This document shows, one piece after another, positions 37,168-46,583 of a stretch of 64,000 nucleotides of DNA. The translations under genes and the position numbers were made by a program. Within the stretch, counting starts at the first letter, position 1; every line of letters starts with the position of its first letter. The DNA comes from JBFJKD01 sp041601945 (GTDB taxonomy: Bacteria > Pseudomonadota > Gammaproteobacteria > Pseudomonadales > Porticoccaceae): NCBI GenBank assembly GCA_041601945.1, contig JBFIHG010000001.1, positions 62,001 through 126,000 on the forward strand. Direction: 5' to 3'. Below the pieces are notes generated by a model. It was not told the DNA's origin, did no database searches, and saw nothing but the letters and a program-made list of their open reading frames with translations.

Positions 37168-37869
37168 ATGACAATGAAGTCGTACGCAGGGTCCGCGGTT
37201 CTCAAGGCCGCGCTGGTTGTCACAGTACTTGGATTGTTCGGCTGCGAGAGTGGCAACTTCGCCGTAAAAAATCTCGCCAAGACGGATATCGACCTGGTCG
37301 CTGACGCTCACTATCAGACCAGCCAGCAATTGCTACGCGACCTCACCGTTAAACTGTATCGGCGCAACCCCCGGGAACTCGCTAAAACGCCGGGGGCGAC
37401 TGTAGAGCAACGGGTTGCGCAATTATTTACGACACACGGTGTTCAGCAATTCCAGGAGTTGCGCGGCAGCCGTAGTGTCGCCGCGATGGAACTTGCGAGC
37501 GATCCAGATTACAACGGTGATCGGGTGTTTGCCACCATGTTTGGCCTCAATACGATGTTAAGGGAGGCCTATGGCGACAAAAGTGAATTTTTTATCTTCG
37601 ATGAGCTGGACCAGCAAAAGCTGTATCACAGCGCTCGCAATATCGAAATCCTGGTATGGCGCCTGAGCACGCGCCGGGACAGCGGCGGTAAACCCCTGTT
37701 GTTGACCAATAGTTTACCTGGGGAATCTCCCAATCTGAGTTTTGAGCGGCGTTTCGGCAAATTGATTTCCCTGCAGGATATGTTGGCCAGAATTATTGCG
37801 CAAAAGCAAAAACGCTTGATAAATGTGGTTACCCATACCCTGGCGAGCATGGCTTTTATTCCTTTGTAG
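37168..37869 (+). CDS. Uncharacterised lipoprotein between mfd and gap
   Basis: 233 residues from the ATG at 37168, with GGAGG 12 bases upstream. The frame extends left into mfd on the opposite strand, but that part is antisense and not credible. The signal peptide (AALVVTVLGLFGC) ends in a good lipobox, so the protein is a lipoprotein. The mature chain is soluble and mixed alpha/beta, with motifs such as NLAKTDIDLVADAH, TTHGVQQFQELRGS and SPNLSFERRFGKLI. I do not recognise a family. It is divergent from mfd and upstream of gap. Confidence 0.75.
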   Translation: MTMKSYAGSAVLKAALVVTVLGLFGCESGNFAVKNLAKTDIDLVADAHYQTSQQLLRDLTVKLYRRNPRELAKTPGATVEQRVAQLFTTHGVQQFQELRGSRSVAAMELASDPDYNGDRVFATMFGLNTMLREAYGDKSEFFIFDELDQQKLYHSARNIEILVWRLSTRRDSGGKPLLLTNSLPGESPNLSFERRFGKLISLQDMLARIIAQKQKRLINVVTHTLASMAFIPL

Positions 37870-37961
37870 GGGTATGCGGGCCTCGGTCTGGTTGCGCTGG
37901 AGAGGGCGAATCACGATAATAGCGACCCTTCTAGATAACCCAGCGACACAACGACAGGTAA

Positions 37962-39419
37962 ATGCTTGTGAATCGACCGCAACCTACTGATTTTTTTAGG
38001 GACTGGAAAGAAAGGGAAGCTTTGGCCGAGGCCATGATTCCACTCATAGGCAAGCTCTACAGGGAAAATAACGTTTCTCTTTATATGTACGGTAGAAACC
38101 TGGTGAATCAGGCCGTTACCGACCTGATGAAAATTCACCGCTTTGTGCGTCAGATTGAACACAATGAACTGTCGGAATTTGAAACCTTTCCGATGATCCA
38201 GACCCTGGCCAGGATGAATCTGGGGCCGGCCCATATCGACGTTGGCAAGCTCACCGTTAGATATCAGAACAACGGTAACGGCGGCGACGTAGAAACCTTC
38301 CTGCAAGCCATGGTTGGCGACGACATAGGCAGTACCCGTAAACCCTTACCTGCTCCTCAGGATGTGGTGTTGTACGGTTTCGGTCGTATCGGGCGACTGG
38401 TGGCGCGTTTACTGGTGGAAAAGGCAGGTGGCGGCGATCTGTTGCGGCTGCGGGCCATTGTGGTGCGCAAAAATCGCAATGCCGACGACCTGGAGAAGCG
38501 CGCCAGCCTGCTGCGTCGCGATTCGGTACACGGTAGCTTCAAAGGCACCATTCGTGTACTAGCGGACGAAAACAAGCTGGTGTGCAACGGCAACGAAATT
38601 CAGGTGATTTACGCCAACTCCCCGGCGGAAATAGACTACACCGAGCACGGTATTGCCAATGCCATAGTGGTAGATAACACGGGAGTATGGCGCGATGAAG
38701 AGGGGCTTGGTCAGCACCTGAAATGCCCCGGGGTTAGCAAAGTGATTCTTACCGCGCCGGGTAAAGGTGCTATTCCAAACATCGTGTACGGCATTAATCA
38801 CGATGACATCGGCGAGCACAAAATTGTATCGGCTGCGTCCTGCACCACGAATGCCATTGTCCCTGTTTTAAAAGCATTACTCGACAAATACGGTATCGAG
38901 CGGGGGCATGTCGAAACGGTGCACGCCTATACCAACGATCAGAATTTGACTGACAACTACCATAAGGGTGCGCGACGGGGGCGCAGTGCGCCGTTGAATA
39001 TGGTGCTTACCGAAACTGGTGCGGCCAAGGCGGTTGCCAAAGCCATTCCAGAGCTGTCCGGCAAATTGACGGGCAATGCGATTCGCGTGCCGACCCCCAA
39101 TGTGTCCATGGCCATCCTCAACCTGCAACTGGGTAGTGCGGTGTCCCGTGATGTGCTTAACGAGTTTATGCGCGAAACCGCCCTGCATTCTCCACTGCAA
39201 CAGCAAATTGGTTACACCATTTCTTCCGAGGCGGTGTCCACGGATTTTGTTGGAGATCGGCATGCCTGCGTGTTTGACTCCCAGGCGACCATCGTCAATG
39301 ACCGCAACTGCGTGCTGTACTGCTGGTACGACAATGAATTCGGTTACAGCTGTCAGGTGCTGCGCTGTCTGGAGAAAATGGCGGGCGTCGAGTGGTTGAT
39401 GTTCCCCCGAGCGGACTGA
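37962..39419 (+). CDS. gap: Glyceraldehyde-3-phosphate dehydrogenase, long form
   Basis: A 485-residue GAPDH, about 150 residues longer than the classic enzyme. The extra part is an N-terminal helical extension of about 130 residues (ALAEAMIPLIGKLYRENNVS, MKIHRFVRQIEHN). The Rossmann loop VVLYGFGRIGRLVARL, the catalytic Cys294 in SAASCTTN and the C-terminal WYDNEFGYSCQVLR are all present, so it should be active. A similarly long gap is next to mfd in Pseudomonas and is used for gluconeogenic or NADP-dependent roles in some species; cofactor choice is not settled here. The ATG has ACAGG upstream. Confidence 0.93.
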   Translation: MLVNRPQPTDFFRDWKEREALAEAMIPLIGKLYRENNVSLYMYGRNLVNQAVTDLMKIHRFVRQIEHNELSEFETFPMIQTLARMNLGPAHIDVGKLTVRYQNNGNGGDVETFLQAMVGDDIGSTRKPLPAPQDVVLYGFGRIGRLVARLLVEKAGGGDLLRLRAIVVRKNRNADDLEKRASLLRRDSVHGSFKGTIRVLADENKLVCNGNEIQVIYANSPAEIDYTEHGIANAIVVDNTGVWRDEEGLGQHLKCPGVSKVILTAPGKGAIPNIVYGINHDDIGEHKIVSAASCTTNAIVPVLKALLDKYGIERGHVETVHAYTNDQNLTDNYHKGARRGRSAPLNMVLTETGAAKAVAKAIPELSGKLTGNAIRVPTPNVSMAILNLQLGSAVSRDVLNEFMRETALHSPLQQQIGYTISSEAVSTDFVGDRHACVFDSQATIVNDRNCVLYCWYDNEFGYSCQVLRCLEKMAGVEWLMFPRAD

Positions 39420-39548
39420 AGGGTGTTCGAGTGATGGCTGGCACATATTGCGCTGATGTGTTGCCACCGCACGGGGGTGGCCAGGGGTGTAGATGCTGGC
39501 CGCAAATCGTAGTTCCGCGTTTTTAGTCGGCCGCAGTGGGTGGGTCGC

Positions 39549-39577
39549 TGGTAAAAAGGCGTGTGGCTCTTTATAAT
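39549..39577 (+). promoter_or_regulatory. Candidate promoter of the nqr operon
   Basis: A perfect -10 TATAAT sits at 39572-39577, about 85 bases before nqrA. A weak -35 (TGGTAA, 39549-39554) is 17 bases upstream. The 244-base gap between gap and nqrA contains no coding signal. Confidence 0.45.
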
Positions 39578-39663
39578 CCCGGCGCTCTCGAAGCGGGCTT
39601 AACCGACACGCGTCAGGCAGTAGTGCCCGGCCGGTGATTGATATTACGGTGTGAGAACTTTCT

Positions 39664-41004
39664 ATGATTAAAATCCGTCGCGGACTGGATCTACCCATTG
39701 CCGGAGCGCCCGAGCAGGTTGTTTACGACGGCCCCGCAGTCGGTTCCGTTGCGCTACTCGGTAGCGACTATCCTGGTATGAAGCCGACCATGGCCGTAGC
39801 AGTGGGCGATCGAGTCAAACTGGGGCAGCTACTGTTCACGGACAAGAAAAATGAGGGCGTGGGTTTTACCTCACCTGCCGCCGGTGTTGTGACGGCCATC
39901 AATCGTGGCGAACGGCGCATTTTTCAGTCGCTGGTGATTGCGATCGAAGGTGATGATGAAATCACCTTTGCTGAGCACCCCGTAGCACAACTCGCAACCC
40001 TGGAGCGCAAGGCGGTAGTCGATAATCTGGTGGCTAGCGGATTATGGACTGCATTGCGTACCAGACCTTATTCGCGAGTGCCTGCGCTGGACGCGGTGCC
40101 CAGCGCAATTTTTGTCACCGCCATGGACACCAATCCATTGGCTGCCGATCCGGCTGTGATTATTGCGGAGCGGGCGCAGGATTTCACTAACGGCCTGCGT
40201 ATTCTAACGCGCCTGACCCAGGGATCGGTGCACTTGTGTCGCGCTGCCGGGGTCAACTCGATAGAGGCTTGCGACGGCGTTACCACCCATGATTTTAGCG
40301 GTCCGCACCCAGCAGGGTTAGTTGGCACGCATATCCATTTTATCGACCCGGTAAATGAACACAAAAGCGTGTGGCATATTGGCTATCAGGATGTCCTGGC
40401 CTACGGCAAGCTGTTTACTAGTGGGCGCATCGATACATCCCGTGTGGTGGCCGTTGCCGGCCCTCAGGTTCGTCAGCCGCGCCTGATACGCACTCGTCCT
40501 GGTGCCTGTTTGAGCGAACTGGTGGCCGCTGAAACACTGGATGGTGACAATCGCGTCGTGTCCGGCTCAGTGATGTCGGGTCATCGCGCGGCAGGACCGT
40601 CGGACTATCTGGGTCGCTACCACAATCAGGTATCGGTACTGGAGGAGGGACGGGAGCGACGCTTGCTGAGTTATCTTTCCCCTGGCGCCAACCGCCACTC
40701 GGCACTGCCCATTTATCTTTCTGCACTGCAAAAAAATAAATTGTTTGCCATGAATGCCAGCACCAATGGTAGCGAGCGCGCTATGGTCCCGCTCGGCAAC
40801 TACGAGCAGATCATGCCCCTGGATATTTTGCCGACACAATTATTGCGTGCGCTGGTGGTTGGCGATACGGAAATGGCACAAAAACTGGGATGTCTGGAGC
40901 TCGACGAAGAAGATCTTGCGCTTTGCACCTACGTTTGCGTGGGTAAGTATGAGTATGGCCCCATATTGCGCGACAATCTGGCCCGTATTGAGAAGGAGGG
41001 CTAA
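39664..41004 (+). CDS. nqrA: Na+-translocating NADH:quinone reductase subunit A
   Basis: The soluble, membrane-associated quinone-interacting subunit of the six-subunit Na+-NQR, 446 residues. It starts IKIRRGLDLPIAGAPEQ, the standard opening, and keeps LGSDYPGMKPTMAVAVGDRVK, the TSPAAGVVTAINRGERR turn and the SVHLCRAAG segment. The length is normal. First gene of a tight operon running through nqrF, apbE and nqrM. Confidence 0.98.
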   Translation: MIKIRRGLDLPIAGAPEQVVYDGPAVGSVALLGSDYPGMKPTMAVAVGDRVKLGQLLFTDKKNEGVGFTSPAAGVVTAINRGERRIFQSLVIAIEGDDEITFAEHPVAQLATLERKAVVDNLVASGLWTALRTRPYSRVPALDAVPSAIFVTAMDTNPLAADPAVIIAERAQDFTNGLRILTRLTQGSVHLCRAAGVNSIEACDGVTTHDFSGPHPAGLVGTHIHFIDPVNEHKSVWHIGYQDVLAYGKLFTSGRIDTSRVVAVAGPQVRQPRLIRTRPGACLSELVAAETLDGDNRVVSGSVMSGHRAAGPSDYLGRYHNQVSVLEEGRERRLLSYLSPGANRHSALPIYLSALQKNKLFAMNASTNGSERAMVPLGNYEQIMPLDILPTQLLRALVVGDTEMAQKLGCLELDEEDLALCTYVCVGKYEYGPILRDNLARIEKEG

Positions 41005-41009
41005 GCCTT

Positions 41010-42206
41010 ATGGGACTGCGAAAAATTCTCGATAGTGTGGAACCGCATTTTCACAAAGGCGGGAAATACGAAAAATGGTATGCCCTATACGAGGCGGTGG
41101 ATACCATCTTTTATTCCCCGTCGTCGGTTACTAAAACCGGCGCTCACGTGCGCGACGGAATTGATCTCAAGCGCGTCATGATCACGGTATGGCTGGCGGC
41201 ATTTCCGGCTATGTTTTACGGTATGTACAATCTGGGTTTTCAGGCCAACACCGCGATGGAGGCTATGGGGCTGACTCAGGTCGGCGACTGGCACGGCCCG
41301 TTCATTAGTCTACTGGCGGGTCACAACCCCGCAAGTATCTGGGATTGTTTCTGGTACGGTGCGGTATTTTTCGTACCTATTTATATGGTGACGTTTATCG
41401 TTGGTGGTTTTTGGGAAGTTTTGTTCTCGATGGTGCGGGGCCACGAAATTAACGAGGGCTTTTTTGTCACCTCTATTCTCTACGCACTGATTTGTCCGCC
41501 CGATTTGCCACTGTGGATGGTGGCATTGGGGATCAGTTTCGGCGTGGTTATTGGCAAGGAAATTTTCGGCGGTACGGGGAAGAACTTCCTGAACCCGGCG
41601 CTAACGGGGCGAGCATTTGTATTTTTCGCCTACCCAGCTGCCATGTCTGGCGATGCAGTGTGGACGGCGGTGGATGGTTTTACTGGTGCTACCGCCCTGT
41701 CGGTTGCCGCGAGCGACGGTATGGCGGCACTGCAAAACCAGTTCAGTCTGATGGACGCTTTTATCGGACGTATGCCGGGCTCCGTAGGCGAGGTATCTAC
41801 GCTGGCAATTTTACTCGGCGCGGTGGTTTTGCTGGTCATGCGCATTGCGTCGTGGCGCATTATGCTCGGTGTGATGTTGGGTATGGTGGCGTTATCCACC
41901 CTGTTCAACTCAATTGACTCGAGCAATCCAATGTTCGCCATGCCCTGGTATTGGCACGCGGTATTGGGTGGGTTTGCGTTCGGCATGGTATTTATGGCCA
42001 CGGATCCGGTGTCGGCGTCGATGACCGATACGGGTAAGCTGTGGTTTGGTGTATTGATTGGGGTGATGGTCGTTCTGATTCGGGTGGTTAACCCGGCGTT
42101 TCCGGAAGGCATGATGCTGGCAATTTTGTTTGCCAACTTGTTTGCGCCGTTGATCGACCACTTTGTGGTTCAGTCCAACATAAAACGGAGGCTGGCCCGT
42201 GGCTAA
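41010..42206 (+). CDS. nqrB: Na+-NQR subunit B (FMN- and riboflavin-binding)
   Basis: A large polytopic membrane subunit of 398 residues. The covalent FMN attachment motif is DGFTGATALS, with the acceptor Thr at about residue 228, fitting the D-x-x-(S/T)-G-A-(T/S) ApbE recognition pattern. The long N-terminal stretch, KRVMITVWLAAFPAMFYGMY and the Na+-path helices are as in Vibrio. Its stop overlaps the nqrC start by eight bases. Confidence 0.98.
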   Translation: MGLRKILDSVEPHFHKGGKYEKWYALYEAVDTIFYSPSSVTKTGAHVRDGIDLKRVMITVWLAAFPAMFYGMYNLGFQANTAMEAMGLTQVGDWHGPFISLLAGHNPASIWDCFWYGAVFFVPIYMVTFIVGGFWEVLFSMVRGHEINEGFFVTSILYALICPPDLPLWMVALGISFGVVIGKEIFGGTGKNFLNPALTGRAFVFFAYPAAMSGDAVWTAVDGFTGATALSVAASDGMAALQNQFSLMDAFIGRMPGSVGEVSTLAILLGAVVLLVMRIASWRIMLGVMLGMVALSTLFNSIDSSNPMFAMPWYWHAVLGGFAFGMVFMATDPVSASMTDTGKLWFGVLIGVMVVLIRVVNPAFPEGMMLAILFANLFAPLIDHFVVQSNIKRRLARG

Positions 42207-42972
42207 TAAAAATTCGATTTGGGGAACTGTCAGAGTTGCCCTGATTTTGTGTGTGGTTTGCTCTGTGTTTGTTTCGGCTGCAGCGGTTTTGCTGCGTCCC
42301 GAACAACAGGCCAACAAACTGAATGACCGCAAAAAAAATATTTTGGCGGCCGCTGGATTGTTACAACCCAATGTGGATATAAATACGCAGTTTGCCAAAA
42401 TTGATACGCGCCTGGTGGAGTTGGATACCGGTAAATTTAGTCAGGCACTCGATGTGGCGACCTATGATCAGCGCAAGGCGAGCAAAGATCCAAAACTGTC
42501 TGTCGCGCTATCGGATGAAGAGGATGAGGCGAGTATAAATCGTCGCGAAGATTACGCGCTGGTGTATATCGTTAACGATGGTGAGGCTATAGATAAAGTC
42601 ATTCTACCCATCAAGGGTTACGGGCTGTGGTCGACGCTGTATGGTTTTGTAGCACTCGATAAGGATTTTAATACAGTGGTTGGCGTGGGTTTTTACGAAC
42701 ACGCTGAAACGCCGGGATTGGGTGGCGAAGTCGATAATCCGTTGTGGAAGGCCAAGTGGGTCGGCAAGAAAGTGTATTCTGAAGAAGGCGATACGGCGCT
42801 ATCGGTGATCAAGGGTGAAGTGGATACTTCCCGTCCGCAGGCCGTGTATCAAATTGACGGACTGTCCGGCGCGACGCTGACCAGCCGTGGTGTACATAAT
42901 TTAATTCAGTTCTGGATGGGCGATAAAGGCTTCGCTCTGTTTCTGGCTAATCTGCGTGCAGGGGAGGCGTAA
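42199..42972 (+). CDS. nqrC: Na+-NQR subunit C (covalent FMN)
   Basis: A 257-residue protein with one N-terminal transmembrane helix and a periplasmic FMN domain. The flavinylation motif is DGLSGATLTS, with the acceptor Thr at about residue 226, close to Thr225 of Vibrio cholerae. GFYEHAETPGLGG is typical of the family. The GTG start lies inside the end of nqrB. ApbE, encoded four genes downstream, should load the FMN. Confidence 0.97.
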   Translation: MANKNSIWGTVRVALILCVVCSVFVSAAAVLLRPEQQANKLNDRKKNILAAAGLLQPNVDINTQFAKIDTRLVELDTGKFSQALDVATYDQRKASKDPKLSVALSDEEDEASINRREDYALVYIVNDGEAIDKVILPIKGYGLWSTLYGFVALDKDFNTVVGVGFYEHAETPGLGGEVDNPLWKAKWVGKKVYSEEGDTALSVIKGEVDTSRPQAVYQIDGLSGATLTSRGVHNLIQFWMGDKGFALFLANLRAGEA

Positions 42973-42974
42973 CC

Positions 42975-43640
42975 ATGACGGACAAAACTAAAGACATCCT
43001 GCTTAAACCGATTCTGGATAATAATCCGATTGCGTTGCAGATATTAGGTATCTGTTCGGCCCTCGCGGTGACCTCGCAAATGTCGGTTGCATTTGTGATG
43101 TGTGTGGCCCTGACGGTGGTTACTGCGTTTTCAAATTTTTTTATATCCATTATCCGACATCATATTCCCGGTAGTATTCGCATTATCGTACAAATGACCA
43201 TTATTGCATCGCTGGTGATTGTGGTTGATCAGATTCTAAAGGCGGTTGCATACGACATCAGCAAGCAGTTATCGGTGTTTGTGGGTCTGATTATCACCAA
43301 CTGTATTGTGATGGGGCGCGCCGAAGCCTATGCAATGAAAAATCCCCCGGTTGCCAGTTTTCTGGACGGGATCGGCAACGGACTTGGTTACAGCGCGATT
43401 TTAATGAGTCTGGCGGTAGTGAGGGAGCTATTTGGCTCTGGGAAAATGTTTGGTCACGAAATTTTTTCGGTAGTGAGCGCCGGGGGCTGGTACGTGCCCA
43501 ATGGGCTGCTGCTACTGCCACCGTCAGCCTTTTTCCTGATCGGGGGGTTTATCTGGGCCCTGCGCAGCTTCAAACGGGAACAGGTAGAAGCGTCAGAATA
43601 TAAAATGGCGCCGAATACAAAAATGGGAGAGGCTGCCTGA
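42975..43640 (+). CDS. nqrD: Na+-NQR subunit D
   Basis: A six-helix membrane subunit of 221 residues. It carries the conserved cysteine regions LGICSALAVT and FVMCVALTV, which with NqrE help hold the intramembrane [2Fe-2S] centre, plus NCIVMGRAEAYAMKNPP. Its stop overlaps the nqrE start (TGATG). Confidence 0.97.
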   Translation: MTDKTKDILLKPILDNNPIALQILGICSALAVTSQMSVAFVMCVALTVVTAFSNFFISIIRHHIPGSIRIIVQMTIIASLVIVVDQILKAVAYDISKQLSVFVGLIITNCIVMGRAEAYAMKNPPVASFLDGIGNGLGYSAILMSLAVVRELFGSGKMFGHEIFSVVSAGGWYVPNGLLLLPPSAFFLIGGFIWALRSFKREQVEASEYKMAPNTKMGEAA

Positions 43641-44257
43641 TGGAACATTATGTGGGCTTGCTGGTACGTGCGGTTTTTATCGAGAATATGGCACTTGCGT
43701 TTTTTCTGGGTATGTGCACATTTATAGCGATATCCAAAAAAATTGAGGCCGCCATTGGGTTGGGCATTGCGGTAATCGTTGTGTTATCGATCACCGTTCC
43801 GGTAAATAATTTGATTTACCGATATTTACTGGTGGAAGGGGCGCTGAGCTGGACCGGAATTGAAAGTCTTAAGCTGGTTGACCTTAGTTTCCTCGGTTTG
43901 CTGAGTTACATTGGCGTGATTGCTGCCATCGTGCAAATAATGGAAATGTTCCTCGATCGCTACGTGCCGGCCCTGTACAACGCCCTGGGCGTATTTTTGC
44001 CCCTGATTACGGTTAACTGTGCAATTTTGGGTGCGGCGTTGTTTATGGTCGAGCGGGATTATAATTTTGGAGAAAGCGCTGTTTATGGTTTTGGCGCAGG
44101 TCTCGGCTGGGCGTTGGCCATCGTCGCGTTAGCCGGTATTCGAGAAAAACTGAAGTACAGCGATATGCCGGAAGGCCTGCGCGGCCTCGGCGGCGTATTT
44201 ATGATCGTGGGACTGATGTCCCTTGGCTTTATGTCGTTCGGTGGTATCGACCTGTAA
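43640..44257 (+). CDS. nqrE: Na+-NQR subunit E
   Basis: A six-helix membrane subunit of 205 residues, homologous to NqrD in inverted topology. It keeps FLGMCTFIAISKKIEAA and VNCAILGAALFMVERDYNFGES, with the cysteines that complete the iron-sulfur site. The length and spacing are standard. Confidence 0.97.
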   Translation: MEHYVGLLVRAVFIENMALAFFLGMCTFIAISKKIEAAIGLGIAVIVVLSITVPVNNLIYRYLLVEGALSWTGIESLKLVDLSFLGLLSYIGVIAAIVQIMEMFLDRYVPALYNALGVFLPLITVNCAILGAALFMVERDYNFGESAVYGFGAGLGWALAIVALAGIREKLKYSDMPEGLRGLGGVFMIVGLMSLGFMSFGGIDL

Positions 44258-44279
44258 GGGCGGGACGTAGAGAAACATT

Positions 44280-45512
44280 ATGAGTATGGAAAATATTACG
44301 ATTTTACTCGGCGTCGGCATGTTTACCGCGGTCGTGCTGGCCCTGGTGTTTTTTATTCTCGGCGCCCGTTCAAAACTGGTGAGCGCCGGGCAGGTGAACA
44401 TCGAAATTAATGGCGAAAAAACTATCGATGTCACTGCCGGTGACAAACTGTTGCAGACTCTTGCGGCCAACGATATTTTTCTCGCCTCGGCCTGTGGCGG
44501 CGGTGGTAGCTGCGCCCAATGTAAATGTATTATTTCTGAGGGTGGCGGCTCTATCTTGCCTACGGAAGAGACACATTTTAACCGTCGCGAAATTCGCGAG
44601 GGCTGGCGGTTGTCCTGTCAGGTGCCGGTTAAGCAGGATATGAAAATCGTTGTCCCGGAGGAAGTTTTTGGGGTCAAGCAGTGGGAGTGTACGGTGGAGT
44701 CCAACCCCAATGTGGCAACTTTCATTAAGGAGCTTACCCTGCGCTTGCCAGAAGGCGAGAATGTGGATTTTCGCGCGGGCGGATATGTACAGCTCGAAGC
44801 GCCACCCCACCACGTCAAGTTTAGGGATTTTGATATTGAAGAAGAGTATCGCGGTGACTGGGCGCATTTTAAATTTTTTGACCTGGAATCAAAAACTGAC
44901 GAAGCGGTAATTCGTGCCTATTCCATGGCCAATTACCCGGAAGAACGGGGCATCGTTAAATTCAATATTCGTATCGCCACCCCGCCACCCCGCACCCAGG
45001 GACTACCCCCGGGAAAAATGTCGTCCTATGTTTTTAGCTTGAAGCCCGGCGACAAAATGACGGTGTACGGACCATTTGGCGAATTTTTTGCCCAGGATAC
45101 GGACAAGGAAATGGTATTTGTCGGTGGTGGCGCTGGCATGGCGCCCATGCGTTCACATTTATTTGATCAGCTACGACGTTTAAAAACCGACCGTAAAATT
45201 ACCTTTTGGTATGGCGCCCGCAGTTTGCGCGAAATGTTCTACGTGGAAGATTTCGATTCCCTGGCGGCTGAGAACACAAATTTTGAGTGGCACGTGGCGC
45301 TTTCGGAACCGCAACCGGAAGATCACTGGAGCGGCTACACTGGATTTATTCACAATGTACTTTATGAAAATTACCTGAAGGATCACCCTGCACCGGAAGA
45401 CTGTGAATACTATATGTGTGGTCCACCCATGATGAATGCGGCGGTAATTAAGTTACTTAAAGACCTGGGGGTTGAAGACGACCAGGTGTTCCTGGACGAT
45501 TTTGGTGGCTGA
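44280..45512 (+). CDS. nqrF: Na+-NQR subunit F (NADH-oxidising)
   Basis: A 410-residue subunit with one N-terminal membrane helix, a [2Fe-2S] ferredoxin domain and an FAD/NADH reductase domain. Iron-sulfur ligands are Cys72, Cys78, Cys81 and Cys113 (ACGGGGSCAQCKC and LSCQVP). The flavin region includes RAYSMANYPEE, and the NADH site FVGGGAGMAPMRSH. The C-terminus keeps YYMCGPPMMN. An intrinsic terminator hairpin lies 25 bases after the stop, inside the first codons of apbE. Confidence 0.98.
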   Translation: MSMENITILLGVGMFTAVVLALVFFILGARSKLVSAGQVNIEINGEKTIDVTAGDKLLQTLAANDIFLASACGGGGSCAQCKCIISEGGGSILPTEETHFNRREIREGWRLSCQVPVKQDMKIVVPEEVFGVKQWECTVESNPNVATFIKELTLRLPEGENVDFRAGGYVQLEAPPHHVKFRDFDIEEEYRGDWAHFKFFDLESKTDEAVIRAYSMANYPEERGIVKFNIRIATPPPRTQGLPPGKMSSYVFSLKPGDKMTVYGPFGEFFAQDTDKEMVFVGGGAGMAPMRSHLFDQLRRLKTDRKITFWYGARSLREMFYVEDFDSLAAENTNFEWHVALSEPQPEDHWSGYTGFIHNVLYENYLKDHPAPEDCEYYMCGPPMMNAAVIKLLKDLGVEDDQVFLDDFGG

Positions 45513-45519
45513 CCTGATA

Positions 45520-46581
45520 ATGCCATTGGTATCGAGAACGAGGCCCAGGGTGGCCTCGTTTTTATTTGTGGGGGCGATAGTTGTCACACTCCTGGCAATG
45601 GTTGGGTGTGAACCAGCCGCCCGGGAAGTCATCTTTGCCGGCCATACTATGGGCACTACCTATCACGTTAAGGTGGTGGTGGAGGGTGGGGGGCTGCCGA
45701 CAGACATCGAAACCCAGGTGCAGAGTGTCCTGGACGCCGTCGATCTGTCGATGAGCACCTACAAACCCGATTCTGAACTCAATCGCCTGAATCGGCACCC
45801 CGTCGGTGAGGCATTTGCGGTTAGTGCAGATCTTTGGGCAGTGCTCGATATTTCAGCGACGGTGTATACCCTCACCAACGGCGCATTTGATCCAACCGTC
45901 GCGCCGTTGGTAGATCTCTGGGGCTTTGGTCCGGTCGATACCGGGGATCGTGTTCCGTCCGAGGCGGAAATTGAAGAGTTAGTTGCACAAATCGGATTTA
46001 ATAAACTGTTGCGCGACGCAACCCGCCGCACGGTGATCAAATCCGATAACCTGCACCTGGATCTGTCTGCTGTAGCCAAGGGCTACGCTGCGGACAAGGT
46101 GGCGCATTTATTGCGCGAACACGGCATTGATCGCTATATGATTGAAATTGGCGGGGAACTTGCCCTGAGTGGTTTGAATATCGCCGATGAGCCCTGGCGA
46201 ATCGCCATTGAGATGCCAGCGCTGTTGCAGGGCAATGTACAAAAAATTATTGCCGTTACCGGCCGTGGTATGGCCACTTCTGGTGATTATCGCAATTATT
46301 TCGAGAAAGATGGCCGGCGCTATAGTCATACTATCGACCCGCGCACGGGCAAACCGATTATCCACCGACTTGCTTCTGTTACCGTGATCGCGGAGACTTC
46401 AGCCATGGCTGACGCACTGGCGACCGGGTTTGACGTACTTGGCGCGGAGCGCGCGCTAGTTATCGCAGGTGAACTGGGCGTTCCGGTATTCCTTCTGGTC
46501 AGGCGCGAAGGTGTATTTAAAGAACTCTACAATCAGGCATTTGCCACCTACTTGAACGCGGGCAGCGGGCTGGAGAATTAA
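45520..46581 (+). CDS. apbE: FAD:protein FMN transferase (ApbE lipoprotein)
   Basis: A 353-residue lipoprotein that transfers FMN from FAD to Thr in NqrB and NqrC. The signal segment ends in the lipobox LAMVGC. Catalytic-domain motifs are HTMGTTYHV, MSTYKPDSELNRLN, DLSAVAKGYAADKV, IEIGGELALSG and SGDYRNYFEKDGRRYSHTID. I chose the ATG at 45520; a GTG at 45550 would also keep the signal peptide. The first 15 codons contain a strong terminator-like hairpin, so expression may depend on readthrough from nqrF. Confidence 0.93.
   Translation: MPLVSRTRPRVASFLFVGAIVVTLLAMVGCEPAAREVIFAGHTMGTTYHVKVVVEGGGLPTDIETQVQSVLDAVDLSMSTYKPDSELNRLNRHPVGEAFAVSADLWAVLDISATVYTLTNGAFDPTVAPLVDLWGFGPVDTGDRVPSEAEIEELVAQIGFNKLLRDATRRTVIKSDNLHLDLSAVAKGYAADKVAHLLREHGIDRYMIEIGGELALSGLNIADEPWRIAIEMPALLQGNVQKIIAVTGRGMATSGDYRNYFEKDGRRYSHTIDPRTGKPIIHRLASVTVIAETSAMADALATGFDVLGAERALVIAGELGVPVFLLVRREGVFKELYNQAFATYLNAGSGLEN
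45537..45563 (+). terminator. Intrinsic terminator between nqrF and apbE, inside apbE 5' codons
   Basis: A 9-base-pair stem, AACGAGGCC (45537-45545) and GGCCTCGTT (45552-45560), encloses the six-base loop CAGGGT. The 3' arm runs into a T tract (45559-45563, then ATTT). It stands 25 bases after the nqrF stop, where an operon-ending terminator would be expected. It should attenuate apbE-nqrM transcription or, if apbE translation covers it, be masked. Confidence 0.65.
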
Positions 46582-46583
46582 TC

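Noticed and set aside
38877..39698. 273-codon minus-strand open frame opposite the end of gap and the nqrA leader
   Set aside because: It is a shadow of the GC-rich gap gene, with no ribosome-binding site or family resemblance.
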